From positions 935,001 through 999,000 of the forward strand of contig LR746273.1 in assembly GCA_902729315.2 (NCBI GenBank): a DNA stretch of 64,000 nucleotides, written 5' to 3'. Origin of the DNA: Spirodela intermedia. Lineage: Eukaryota; Streptophyta; Magnoliopsida; Alismatales; Araceae. Shown here piece by piece: positions 13,492-27,342 of the stretch; the stretch's first letter is position 1, and every line of letters begins with the position of its first letter. A program made the translations under genes and the position numbers. A model generated the notes under the pieces. That model had not been told where the DNA came from, did not search any database, and saw only the letters and a program-made list of their open reading frames with translations.

Positions 13492-13846
13492 ATGACGTTG
13501 ACTTTGGTGAGGTCGTTCCGTTTCAGCACCGTGAGGCAGCTGCCGCTGGACCAGCTGGACCCCTCCTTGGCGATCGGCTTCTATTGCCGGGACAGAGGTA
13601 AGCCGGGGGGCGATCTGCAACGAGTCCTGGGCCTTTGTTTGTGGTGGCTGATTTGGAGGAACCGCAGGTGATTTCGAGGACTTTTGCGCGCGGGCAATTG
13701 ACCTCGAGGAGAAGTCAAACGGGGCGCCGCTGTTCACCGTGGCCGCGTTCCTCGAGCCCTCCTCCAGGACGGCGGCGGCGGCAGCGGTCAACGGTGAGAC
13801 CTCGTCGGAGTCCGGCCACCCTGAAGACGACTGGCAGCTCCTGTGA
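11368..13846 (+). CDS. ATG4: Cysteine protease ATG4 (autophagy)
   Basis: Seven exons (11368-11809, 11919-12055, 12177-12562, 13100-13238, 13376-13431, 13527-13597, 13668-13846) encode about 469 residues. ATG4 is a cytosolic C54 peptidase. It trims the C-terminus of ATG8 to expose the glycine used for lipid conjugation, and later removes ATG8 from membranes. The catalytic cysteine is in [14 protein letters not shown] (Cys165). The Asp/His pair is in ALYLDPH (Asp362, His364). The oxyanion and substrate regions [22 protein letters not shown] and [14 protein letters not shown] are all present. The Ser/Thr-rich N-terminus and the acidic C-terminal tail (DDWQLL) are usual for plant ATG4. Length and exon phases are intact, with no sign of decay. 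Confidence 0.95.
13437..13488. repeat. (CT)n microsatellite in ATG4 intron 5
   Basis: About 26 CT units fill more than half of the 95-bp intron between exons 5 and 6, starting six bases after the donor site. Confidence 0.95.
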
Positions 13847-13960
13847 TTATATAGAAGGAAAGGAAAACCGGCCGCGGGGGGTCCTGGGATTTGATTGTAA
13901 AAAATAAAAAGGTTGACTTTTGGGACAAGATTTGTTTCCCGGAAGAAAAAGATCTCCTAT

Positions 13961-17427
<3,467 letters not shown>

Positions 17428-17548
17428 GGCTCCTTCAGCGCCCCTTCTCCCCCACGGGAACGTTGACCTCCAATGAATCAAGGTCTGAAAGTCCTCTCTT
17501 CGATTGCTCGTTCCGCTGTTCCTCCTTTTCCGCCACCACTCCAACGTC

Positions 17549-17556
17549 ATTATATA
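17549..17556 (-). promoter_or_regulatory. TATA box of BiP
   Basis: On the minus strand the sequence reads TATATAAT, about 120 bp upstream of the BiP start codon. It lies about 60 bp downstream of the ER-stress element, so order and spacing are normal for a stress-inducible promoter. Confidence 0.65.
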
Positions 17557-17615
17557 GGACGCGCGCGTCAGCTTCCGAGTCGACGACCCAGTGGAAGACG
17601 GGCATGTCATCGTTG

Positions 17616-17629
17616 TGACGTGGACCAAT
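17616..17629 (-). promoter_or_regulatory. ER-stress element (ERSE-II / P-UPRE) of BiP
   Basis: The minus strand reads ATTGGTCCACGTCA. This contains a perfect ERSE-II (ATTGG-N-CCACG) and the first 14 bases of the plant unfolded-protein-response element as I remember it (ATTGGTCCACGTCATC). In plants such sites are bound by bZIP28 and bZIP60 with NF-Y. The site lies about 190 bp upstream of the start codon. A second CCAAT box lies at about 17655-17660. Confidence 0.85.
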
Positions 17630-18278
17630 GGCGTTCGTGATTGTTGCCTTGTTGGCCAATGGGAGTCCTCCTCGCCGTTGGGAAGATCCCGACGGCAAGT
17701 ATCCCATCCTACGGCTGAGATCGTACTTCCTAGCGCGACTCCTCCTCGTCAGGGGTCAAACGGCTAGAAAAGCCGTGCAAGTCACGATCGGCAGCTTCTC
17801 AACTACTTTATAATGAGTCATATTGATGAAGCGGCTGCAATCTACGTTTTCTCAAGGACTTACATTAAAATTTTCGTCTGATTACCGCCGTTTATTCTCT
17901 TTTAAGAAAAATAGACAAAATAATAATTATTCTCGTCTCGAGAGAGAACCTGAAAAGGGAAATGGGAGTCATATGGGCCGGTTGGGCCTTTGGTGAGAGG
18001 CCCATTAACAATCACTGTGTAATATGGGCCTTTGGCGAATTCCAGATTTTCTATAAGAGCCATAATTTATCGATAATTGTTCTGAAACAACTAAGGTTTC
18101 TGTTATTGATTTCAAGTCCCCCTTAAAATTAAAACGTTTCTCCTTCAAAAACCTCGTACGGTAATGACATATTTTTAAAAAGATCTAAACAGAATTATTT
18201 AAATGTAAGGGTTTATATATAATTAGCCATATTAAATAAATTCGATGGGATATCTGAGAGAGAGAGAGAGAGAGGGTG

Positions 18279-20299
18279 ATGGGTTCGTGTGCGTTCTTCT
18301 TGGTCAAGCGCCTCAGTGGAGCCGTCCGCCATGGGGAGTGTTTGCGGCAGTCTCTTCTCCGATTGTATTCCTCGGTGCGATCGGCGCCGAGGAAGACGCT
18401 GCTGTCGAGCATCCTCCCACTGGGGAACCCTAGCGTCAGCCTTCTTCCAGAGCTCGACGGGTGGGCGAAGAGCAGGAAGACGATCGTCGCCGGGGAGTTG
18501 CAGGACCTTGTCAAGCATCTCCGCAATCGCAACAGGCACAAGCAAGCTCTTGAGGTTCGGTGCTATGACCTCCCCTATGAAATCATCCCCCGCCAATACG
18601 CTATTTTCCAATTCGAGAAAGCTCCCGTTCCACTGATAATCTTGCATTACTCACTGTAATGTCTCCTCTGTGCTAGAACGGCGGGACTGTGTAGTACTTC
18701 CTGGGAGCGGAGTGGTTGCTTCAATTTTCTACATTTAGGAAATTTTTTAAATGATATTCTTGAAATATTGGTTGCAATTGCGATTCGCTCGAAGTCTGTA
18801 GATCTGGATCTAGATCAACTGATTTCTTTAATCATGCTGTAAATATTGCATTGAAAAATCAATTGGATTGCAGCGAAACAAATTGAATCCATTCGCAGAT
18901 GTTAGCTTTCATCTTCAATCTTCATCGTGTCAATGGTGACCCCAAAATGTCTAGAGAACTAAAATCTACAGCATTAGTTTATTGTGAGACTTCTGAATCC
19001 TAGAACTTCCTTTCACTGAATCTTCTCCTGCTGTTTGTGATAAATTTCTTCTAAACATAGGTTTCCGAGTGGATGAAGCACAGAGAAATCTGCCGATTCA
19101 CCCCTGGTGACCACGCCATACAGTTGGATCTGATCGGCCAAGTGCGGGGGCTTGTTCCTGCCGAGTTGTACTTCAACAGCCTGGACCAGGAGCACAAGAC
19201 GCAAAAGGCCTACGGGGCCTTGCTCAACTGCTACGTCAGAGAAGGTCTGATCGAAGAATCCTTATTGCACATGAAGAAGATGAAGGAGCTGGGCTTTGCA
19301 TCGACTGCCCTCCCCTATAACAACATCATGTGCCTCTATGCTAATGCCGGCCAGCTCGAAAAGGTCCCCCTTGTCCTGGCGGAGATGAAGAAAAACGGGA
19401 TCCTGCCAGACAACTTCAGCTACAGACTCTGCATCAATTCCTACGGCTCGAGATCTCGAATTGCCGAGATGGAGGAGGCCTTGGAGGAGATGGACTGCCA
19501 ACCTCAGATCGTCGTCGACTGGAACACCTATGCTGTGGTCGCACACAACTACATCAAAGCTGGCCTCCCAGAGAAGGCGGCGGCCGTGCTGAAGAAATCG
19601 GAGGAGAAGATGGACAGGAGGAGCCACCTCTGCTATAGCCACCTTATATCCCTCTACGGAGCTTTGAAGAGTAAAGCCGAGATGAGGAGGCTTTGGGAGC
19701 TTCAGGGACAGATGGGTTTGAAGCAACTGAACAGAGATTACACTACCATGCTTGGGGAGCTGGTGAGACTAGGGGAATTAGAAGAAGCCGAGGATCTGCT
19801 GAAGAGATGGGAGTCTTCAGGAAACATGGTCGATTTCCGAGTGCCGAATGTGGTCCTTGCTGGACTCTGTAAAAGGGGGTATGTGGAGAAGGGGGAGGCG
19901 ATGCTTGATAGGTTTGCGAGAGAAGGGAAGGCGCCGCTGCCTTCAAGCTGGGGGATATTGGCGAGGGCCTTTGCTGATAAGGGAGAAATGGTGAAGGCTC
20001 ATCATTATATGGAGAAGGCTCTCTGCGGATATGAACCAGACAAAGGATGGAAACCGAGCCCTTCACTAATCTTCAGTGTACTGCAGTGGCTCGGGGATGA
20101 GGCTAATAATCCCAAAGACGTTGAAAAGTTTGTGGAACTCTTGAAGCCTGTTATGCCAGAAATAGGGCTATTCAGGGCCCGCATGAGAGCTGGAAATAGG
20201 GCCGATGGTTACCTTGAGAGCCTGAAGACAGATGGAATAGAGGTGAACGAATCAACGAGAGAGATTCTGAGAATCTCGAACGTAGATTCTGATAGATAG
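18279..20299 (+). CDS. P-class pentatricopeptide repeat protein, probably mitochondrial
   Basis: Two exons (18279-18554, 19061-20299) join in phase at LE|VSEWMKHR and give about 504 residues. The first ~45 residues are rich in Arg, Leu and Ser with few acids (MGSCAFFLVKRLSGAVRHGE), like a mitochondrial presequence. Degenerate 35-residue helical repeats follow, for example AYGALLNCYVREGLIEESLLHMKKMKELG and LPYNNIMCLYANAGQLEKV. There is no E, DYW or SMR extension, so it is a P-class protein. The single intron and the VSEWM junction are typical of the At2g20710/At4g21705 group. P-class PPR proteins bind organellar RNA and affect its stability, splicing or translation. The RNA target cannot be read here. 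An ATG at 19073 inside exon 2 would lack the presequence and is rejected as the start. Confidence 0.88.
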
Positions 20300-21704
20300 G
20301 AGGATGATTGGGGTTGAATTTTGTCATCAATCTGCAGCAACAAGGCCTACAAATATCAGATTTGAAGAGACTTTCGCATTTGCGCCCGTCTTAGTCCACA
20401 ATTGAAGATCAAATCTCTTTGGAGATGCATTTGCGTATGACACCCTCCCTGTCAACGGACCGATCACCACACTAAAGGTACTAAAATGCCTCTTCTATTT
20501 CAGGACTTTGAAAATTTTCAACTGTGATCGTTGAGTTTGCTGAATCCATGCAGTCCTCGAAAAGGAGCCATCTCTGTAAGTCATAGCTGGCCAGGAAGGG
20601 ATATTCCTTTCGTTTATGACTGTACATATGGAATCTGCAAACAAATGGCGAATTGGCAAAAGGCCATAGAATTTTCAGCTTGATTCGAAGCAGCTTACTT
20701 TGCTTATGGGTTTTTATTATGAGATAACAGAAGTCAGAAAGCAGGTTATTTTGCTTATGGGTTTTATTATCAGATAACATAAGTCAGAAAACAGGTGACT
20801 TCAGAAAACAGCTTACTTTGCTTATGAGTTTTCACGTCATTTTCTACACATAAAGCCGAAACAAATGGCTTCAGATGGTTCGTGGGGCTCCAGTAAATGG
20901 GAAGATCCTGAGGGCTAGATCTCCAGTGGATAGATCCATATCCGGATGCCTAACCAACAGAAGAGTCAAAGCACAGGAACCCAGGGCCAAGGTAATTAAT
21001 CTAGGACCGGAAGCGGTTTATTCTTCCAGAGGATTGGAAGCGGTTTATCGGGAAAGCATAACTAAAGCTCACCCTTCCCTGCCCTGTTCTTCGCCTCATT
21101 TGGGTAACCTCAGTTCAAGCTATGAACCAGCAGAATCATTCAGATTGTACTCGGCAGATTCATGGGAAGGGGGAAGTAAAGAGCCCAGATTTCGCACGAT
21201 TCAATCCTTGGCTCTAATTGTTGATGAGAAGAGGAGCCCAGTTTAATTTCCTTCGCTGGCAGGGAAGAAACCAGGCATCTGTTCATCAGACTACAGAGCA
21301 ATGGGCAAGCAATCTTATCATGGATCTCTCATTAGCAGCGATCAAGCTAATGATCTCCGACAGCGTATTCCATGATTATGGATTGCAGACGGCAGGGAAC
21401 GGATCTAGAAACCGGAGAAGAAAAAAAAAAAGCTGGGATCGTAGAGAATCTTACCATTCTTCTGGGAACTGAGAGATCATGTTTTCAGGACCATCAATCT
21501 CGGAGCGGAATGGACAGGGAAAGGATGATTTTTATTTCCTACAGTGCTATATATTCACTGTGCACACACGTCGACCATATACGTAGATCCCATGGGGAAA
21601 ACAAGCAGGGAAGGAGTACCTTACAAGAACACAGACAGAACGAAAAGGGGGAGAAAACAGAACCAGAGAGAGAGAGAGAGAGAAGGTTGGATCGGCGGTG
21701 GCGG
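20300..21704. other. Intergenic region with a short tandem repeat
   Basis: This region lies between the PPR stop and the stop of the 43-residue gene. It contains the ~50-bp tandem repeat at 20693-20835. A 123-codon plus-strand open frame at 20875-21246 has no recognisable family, no domain and no leader, so I do not call it. The right part may be 3' UTR of the minus-strand microprotein. Confidence 0.5.
20693..20835. repeat. ~50-bp tandem repeat, about 2.7 copies
   Basis: The unit centred on TTTGCTTATGGGTTTTATTA, followed by GATAACA-AAGTCAGAAA-CAGG, occurs at about 20693-20743 and 20744-20793. A third, partial and rearranged copy follows to ~20835. Copies differ by a few substitutions and one-base indels. 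Confidence 0.85.
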
Positions 21705-21836
21705 CTAGCGTCGCCTGATGTTGCGGACCTTGTACCAGCCCTTCTTCCAGGACTGACCGACGACCCTTATTCCCTTGCTGAAGAGGTTCTTCAGCTCCTT
21801 GGTCCTATGCTTGATCTGGCTCTCGAACTCTGCCAT
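21705..21836 (-). CDS. Basic 43-residue microprotein
   Basis: The frame starts MAEFESQIKHRTKELKNLFS and ends WYKVRNIRRR. About a third of the residues are Lys or Arg. Helical projection suggests an amphipathic, membrane- or nucleic-acid-binding helix followed by a Trp-rich basic tail. Upstream there is a CT/GA-rich leader (about 21950-21980) typical of 5' UTRs in this window. Upstream in-frame codons are low-complexity Ser/Leu/Arg and are not counted as coding. The composition is unlike chance translation and reminds me of short conserved plant peptides, but I cannot name a family. The downstream neighbour is the PPR gene, in convergent orientation. Confidence 0.45.
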   Translation of the reverse strand: MAEFESQIKHRTKELKNLFSKGIRVVGQSWKKGWYKVRNIRRR

Positions 21837-22457
21837 GGCGGGGGCGGTGGGGAGCGGAAGGAGGGAGGCTCGCGGCTCCCAGCAGATTCTGGCCTCCTCC
21901 TGGAGGAGACTGGAAAGTGTGCCTAGAGGACGGAACGAATGAGATCGACGTAAGAGAGAGAGAGAGAGAGAGAGAGATAGCCTCGGATTTTGGGGGGTGG
22001 GGGCGGTGGGGAAGCGAGTGGTTTGCCGGAGGCGGTGGAGGAAGGCGGATTCGTTACGGAGCTGTCCCCCGGAGTGATCGCGTCTGTTGGCCCCTCTCTC
22101 TCTCTCTTCTCCTCTCGTCATCTTTTCTATCTTTCGTTGTCTTTGTTCCCGCTAAACGGCGAGGCAGCCTGGTGCGATGATCTGGAGCGAGAGTAATGCC
22201 AAGGCCCATACACTTCGGCCCAAAATTAGTGCTACGATTATTAATAAAAACTAGGAGTCTAATTTCAAAATTTACCGAAAATTGGGCTCTGAGCTATGCA
22301 TTTACTAAGAAAAGAGGGTTTGACTTCACACTTTACGAAAAAAAGGAGAGCTATAATTTCATATTTACCAGAAAAGTGTCTCATTTTATTGCAATAAAAA
22401 AAATAAACATCCCCATGTCGCCGGCATCGGGCTTTTGCGAGCTTGGTACTGCTGCAT
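21837..22457. other. Spacer upstream of the microprotein gene
   Basis: It holds a GA-rich leader at 21953-21976 and GC-rich promoter-like DNA to ~22190. AT-rich sequence follows, including T/A runs that lie 3' of the tRNA gene and could stop RNA polymerase III (about 22396-22410). No gene is seen. Confidence 0.5.
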
Positions 22458-22531
22458 TGGTCCCGGCGGGGCTCGAACCCGCGACCTTCGGCTCATAAGA
22501 CCAACGCTCTAACCAACTGAGCTACGGGACC
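22458..22531 (-). tRNA. tRNA gene, anticodon read as UAU (Ile)
   Basis: The minus strand folds as a complete cloverleaf without intron. The acceptor GGTCCCG pairs with CGGGACC, and the discriminator is A. The D arm is GCTC/GAGC with GG in the loop. The T arm is GCGGG/CCCGC with loop TTCGAGC. The anticodon loop is CTTATGA on a stem with wobble pairs (TTGGT/GCCGA). Internal A-box (TAGCTCAGTTGG) and B-box (GGTTCGAGCCC) promoters are intact. Counting from U33 the anticodon is UAU, which reads the isoleucine codon AUA. Position 37 is G rather than the A expected after U36, so the isotype is less certain than the gene itself. Confidence 0.85.
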
Positions 22532-22664
22532 GTGACAAATAAGTTGGAGAAATATAATCAAAAACATAAACAAAGCAGACCCGGATCGGACGAGACTAGA
22601 AGAGACGAGAGCAGGAGACGGAGCAGAGAAGAGACGAGACTAGAGAGACGGAGCAGATAAGAGA

Positions 22665-23051
22665 TCAATTGATGTATGCGATGGTGCAACCGTCGTTCAT
22701 GGGGCTGTCCGCTTCGAAGCGGGCGACGCGGGGGTGGTTTCGGAGGAGCCGTAGGGCGGCGTCCTTGACGGCCCCCGTGCCGACGCCGTGGACGACGAAG
22801 AGGACGCCGAGAGACCTGCAGCCGGCGATGGCGGCGGCGAGGTGGAGGGACGCCTCCTCCGCCCGCATCCCCCGCAGGTCCACCGTGTTCCTCGACGTCT
22901 GCACCGCCGCCCCAAACGCCGCCTCCTTCACCTCTTCCTGCCCAGGCCTCCCGCGCTGCGGTCGTTGACCCTGTTTTCCGCACAGACCATCCGACCTTTT
23001 AGAGAGAGGGAGAACGGAAACGGGTTCATTGATTGATTCATACTCAGTAGA

Positions 23052-23092
<41 letters not shown>

Positions 23093-26000
23093 TGAGCTCC
23101 CGATAGATGAGGATCGAAACAAGAACACAGTTTAAGATTACCATGAACAGGAAAAGATTGAGAATTTGGGAAATTACTACCCAAAAATAACTAGATTATA
23201 AGCAAGAAAAACTTCGAGGTAGTCAGTACAGTTCATATGATATCTGACCAGTTGAAAGGCGGGCATCAGAGACGGAGAAGATAGATGATCAGTAAAGAGA
23301 GAGAGAGAGAGTTGAGGTCCCGGAAGATGAGGATCGAAACGAGCAGATAAAGATTCAGCAGGAACAGGAAAGATTGCGAATTGGGAAAATACTACCCAAA
23401 AATCATTAGATTTATGGCCAAGAAAAACTTCAGGGCAGTCAGTGCAGTGCATATGATATCAGACATGGTGAAGGGCGGGTATCAGAGACGGAGAAGATGG
23501 AGAGAGAGAGAGGACACGAACCTGCTGCGCTCTTGGAGTAGGAGTGGGCACGGCTGGTTCACTGGTTCGAGCGACTTTCAGGTCGCTTCTTTTCACGCGG
23601 ACGCTTATTTTCCCATACTGGACCAGAACGCTGCCATCGTCGCCAGGGGCCTCAACAACGGTAGCCACCTTGCCGCCCAGTCTCTTAACGTAGACCTGGT
23701 CCCCAACCTGAATGGGGGCGTATGAACTGCTGAAAGCGGTGGCGTCTTCCTCCGAAGAGTCCCCGACTGAACAGTGAGCTTCCACTATGACGGCGATGGC
23801 GGCTTCCGACTTCCTCAGTATCGCGTTGTACTGGTCGGGGCTTGCGTCCTGGAGCTGCTTCTCGAATTTGAGGAGGATGGCGTCCACCTGAGACCTCACG
23901 AGCTTCAGTTCTTGAAGCGCCATCTGCGATTCCTTCGCCTTCAGAGCCGCCTCCCTCTTGTCCAGGTCCTTGGCCTCGGAGTGGATCTTCGCCATTGCAG
24001 GTCCATTCATGCGAATGTGACGCCCATTAGAGAGAGATAATAAAAACTAAATGGCTGTGCAAGAATTATGCATCTACGTCGTCACATTGTGTTGGTGCCA
24101 ATGAAGAGTAGAGAGAGAGAGAGGGAGAGAGAATGGATCATACCTCGTGGTAAACTTTCTTAACTTCCATCAGGACGGATTCACCCTTCCTTGCTTCGGC
24201 TTCCAGCAAGTCCCTTTCCTTTGACAGAGACTGATAAAGCAAACCCTGACGCTCCCTCTGCTTGTCTGGAAGGAGCTTCTCCACCCATTCTTGCGCACGA
24301 TCGAGCACCTTCGGATCAAAGCCGACTGCCTTAGCTATGCTCAGAGCATTGGAGTTGCCGATGCTTCCCCACAGCACACGATAAGTGGGCTGCAGCGTTT
24401 TAATGCAAAACTCCATGGCGGCATTCTCGAACCGAATATCCTGCGTTCTCAAGAGACTTAAATCTGCATAGTGCGTGGTGACCACGGCTAGGCTGACACA
24501 GCTCAGGAGGTGCTGCAAAATGCTGGTGGCGAGAGCCACGCCTTCTGAAGGGTCGGTGCCATTTCCAATCTCATCGATAAGAACAAGAGATTTCTGAGAA
24601 GCAATTTGCAGTATCTTGCAGAGGCGAGAAATGTGCCCACTGAAGGTGGACAGGTTGTGCTCCAAAGACTTCAATCAAGAAGAGCACGCAAGTCAGAGAT
24701 TTTTATTTTATTTTTTTTAGAGAAAAAAAGGAAATCAAAGAAAAAAAAATCTTTTTGTTTCTTTCTTCCGGTTGAACTGAAGTAAATACCTGGTGATCTC
24801 CGATGTCAGCAAGTACTTGATCGAACCATGGAAGCCTTGGAGTTCCTTTAGCGGGCAAGAACATTCCGGCCTTAGCCATGAGAGACGCCAGACCCAAAGA
24901 TTTCATCGTTGCGGTCTTGCCTCCTGTATTAGGCCCTGAGATTACGACGACCTTTGTGGTGTGTCCGACCCTAATGTCCACAGGAATAACGGATGGAGAC
25001 TGGGGCAATCCAGATAGAACAGGGGAAGAGGAGTTCATGGCGGATGGTTCAAGAAGCAAGGGATGGCAGAAGCCTTCAATATTCACTAAAAAGGGCTCCT
25101 CATTCGAGTTGACTTCATCATTGCCTTCACAAAAAACCGGGCAGACGCTACCCATCCACCGAGCATAAGCAGCTCTAGCAGATGCAAGATCCACCTGAAG
25201 AATTATATCCATCAAGTGCATGATTTCTCTCTCGAAGCACGCGATATCTGATGTGAGCAAGCTCAGAATAGCGAGCTCCTCAGCCTTCTCAGAATTGGAG
25301 AGTCTCACTTCCATGTTGTTCAGCTCCACTATCTCTCTAGGTTCCATGAAGTACGTTGCCCCCGAGCTGCTAACACCCAGAATGATACCATCTGGAAGCA
25401 AAGACTTATGGGAAGCTCTAATGCCGATACACATGCGTGACCGGCGTCTGGTAATCAAGGGGCTGTCTATGCCCCCGCCCTGGAAGATCCTATTAGATAT
25501 ACCCTTGAGCAGAACTTCTAGATTTTCGATGTTCTTCCTCCTGTCTGCCCTAATCGACTGCAATTTCTCGCTAGCTTGATCCCTCACGACGGAGAGATTA
25601 CAATCAACACACCATTCGATTCTGTACGCCAAGTCCGTCAGGAAACTGCAGTTCTGGAATAACAGAAGCAGGGAGGAATACCTGCCCAAATACTCCCTCG
25701 TGAAAACCCTGGCAATTGCTCTTTCTAAAAAAGGATTCAGTACTCCATGGACAGTCTACTTCCATTTCCGATGATCCAATATAGAAGAAACAGTAGGAAT
25801 GCATAAAAGAAAAGCAACGTAAGATCCAGGACGCTGACCGATGTGGAGTTGGGCAGAAAATATAGTGTTCTACGGCGAGATAACAGAAATATCAAATTCA
25901 GCGGGCTGAGGGACGAACTACGCACCGGTTTGATAATCCGTCGATAGATGATAGTTCCATCATCTGCTCGTATACGCCTCTGGCGGCTCTGAGGCTCCTC

Positions 26001-26551
26001 TCCACGGCACACAGTTCGCCGATGGAAAGTACCTTTCCGGAAACCGCCGAAGTGACGATTCTGGAAATGTCATCGACGCCTGAGAAATCCAGAGGCCGAG
26101 GCAGCAGCACAGCGGCCATCGTCTGGTCCAATAGCTTCTGGCTTTCCCCTCTGTCCCGACCAATCGGAAGACCTCCTACCTTGCATAGATCGCGGCCCAT
26201 GCTCGTCGAAGCGAACGCAGCGACTTGCGAGCAGACCGACCTCCACTCCAGGGAGTCCTCCGCTTCCTTCCACATTTCCTCCGAAATCCTTTTGTTCTCT
26301 TCGCTTACTTCGGGGGCATCCCTGAGCACGGCCCCAGTCCTCGTCCATCTATCCCCTGGAAGGTCCTGCAGAGCTGTAGCCACCCCGTTTCCCGGTTTTG
26401 AACCCGAGGCACCGGGCCTGTTGCCGGCGGCGACACCAGTGCTTCCGGGACATCTACCCTTCCGGCTCCGTAGAATCGGAAGAACGGGCGCGAGAGAGAA
26501 GAGGCGGCCGGGGGTCTTGCCGACCGGCACGAAGCAGCTGCAGGTTTCCAT
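22665..26551 (-). CDS. MUTS2: MutS2-type protein with C-terminal Smr domain, plastid-targeted
   Basis: Five exons (25926-26551, 24790-25681, 24144-24668, 23522-23986, 22665-22970) give about 937 residues, all in phase. The first ~55 residues are rich in Ser, Arg, Pro and Gly, like a transit peptide. A MutS core/clamp region follows. The ATPase has Walker A SGPNTGGKTATMKSL near residue 458, Walker B LVLIDEIGNGTDPSEG near 534 and the H-loop AVVTTHYADL. A coiled coil of charged helices (EAKDLDKREAALKAKE) precedes a small beta-barrel (VGDQVYVKRLGGKVATVVE). The C-terminal Smr nuclease-like domain has TVDLRGMRAEEA and LFVVHGVGTGAVKDA. Bacterial MutS2 suppresses recombination and, as more recently shown, splits collided ribosomes. 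The plant role is inferred, probably in the plastid. Confidence 0.92.
23056..23510. repeat. Tandem duplication of ~220 bp in MutS2 intron 4
   Basis: The block from about 23071 to 23290 is repeated at about 23291-23510 with roughly 85-90 % identity by eye. Shared landmarks include GATGAGGATCGAAAC at 23106-23120 and 23326-23340, ACTACCCAAAAAT and CATCAGAGACGGAGAAG. A (GA)n run (23056-23089) heads the first copy and shorter GA runs lie at the copy boundaries. The second copy ends at the exon 4 donor site. Confidence 0.85.
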
Positions 26552-27342
26552 CGGAACGCCTCACTCACTACCTTGGATTGGGGAGTAGATGGCGCTGAAA
26601 CCTCGTCTTCTTCCTGGTTTCTACCGAAATCCGGAGGAAACTGACATGAATTCCGGTACACCAAGTTCTCCTTCGATCGCCGGAAGGTGACGGAGGCAGA
26701 AGGGGGGAGACCGCTCCGCCGGCGACTCCGAGGTTCAGCGGGCCTGCTAGAAGTGGGCCCTCTTATCCTGTGGAGGAGAACCAGGCGGGCCCCGCGAAAG
26801 CTTCTTTTCGGGAAGACCCTCCAAAGAATCATGAATATGAAATGTAATCCTACTCCGAACGAAGGGGGTGCATTTGTATTAAGACCTCGTTAGAAACGTT
26901 ATTGACTTTGTATTCCCACTATCTAAATCTAATTGTATTCATAACTTATAATGTGGCATACTTATCCCTTTCCGATACCCTGCATCGAACCTTACTGACG
27001 AATCCACGCGAGTATAAAGACAATCGGCAAATCCCCATGGAAAATTTACTGATTCCCTTCTGACGATCAAGTAAATTTAATAGCACATCTATCCTTTATG
27101 TCATAAATATTCTCCTTCAATTTGGATGGGGCCTGCGGTAAATTAAGAATAAGCCCATTTTTCCTAAATTTATTTTCGTACAAAAACTCGGAGGAAATGG
27201 ACAGGGCTCCAAAATTAACCAGCCCCATAACACCAATAAACAACATATCAGGGAGGTATTCGCAAAAACCCCCTTCTTCACCTTCTGATCGAGATCACCT
27301 TCTTCCTCCCCCTTGCGAAGAAGAACAGCGGCGCCGGCACCG
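26552..27342. other. Spacer between MutS2 and the TPR gene
   Basis: The first 300 bp are GC-rich and form the MutS2 promoter or leader. The middle is AT-rich and lies 3' of the TPR stop. Low-complexity open frames of both strands overlap here and are not supported as genes. Confidence 0.5.

Larger units (their letters stand above)
17428..18278. other. Divergent promoter between BiP and the PPR gene
   Basis: This 851-bp head-to-head spacer holds the BiP TATA box and ER-stress element at its left end. The right half is AT-rich and ends in a (GA) tract at about 18255-18274, just before the PPR start. I see no other gene. Confidence 0.6.

Noticed and set aside
20875-21246. 123-codon plus-strand frame
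   Set aside because: No family resemblance, no leader or TATA box, and it lies in a repeat-containing spacer. Kept only as unassigned spacer.
26305-26832. 175-codon minus-strand frame starting upstream of MutS2
   Set aside because: Different frame from the MutS2 exon 1, Arg/Ser/Pro-rich; a GC-rich shadow of the leader and transit-peptide region.
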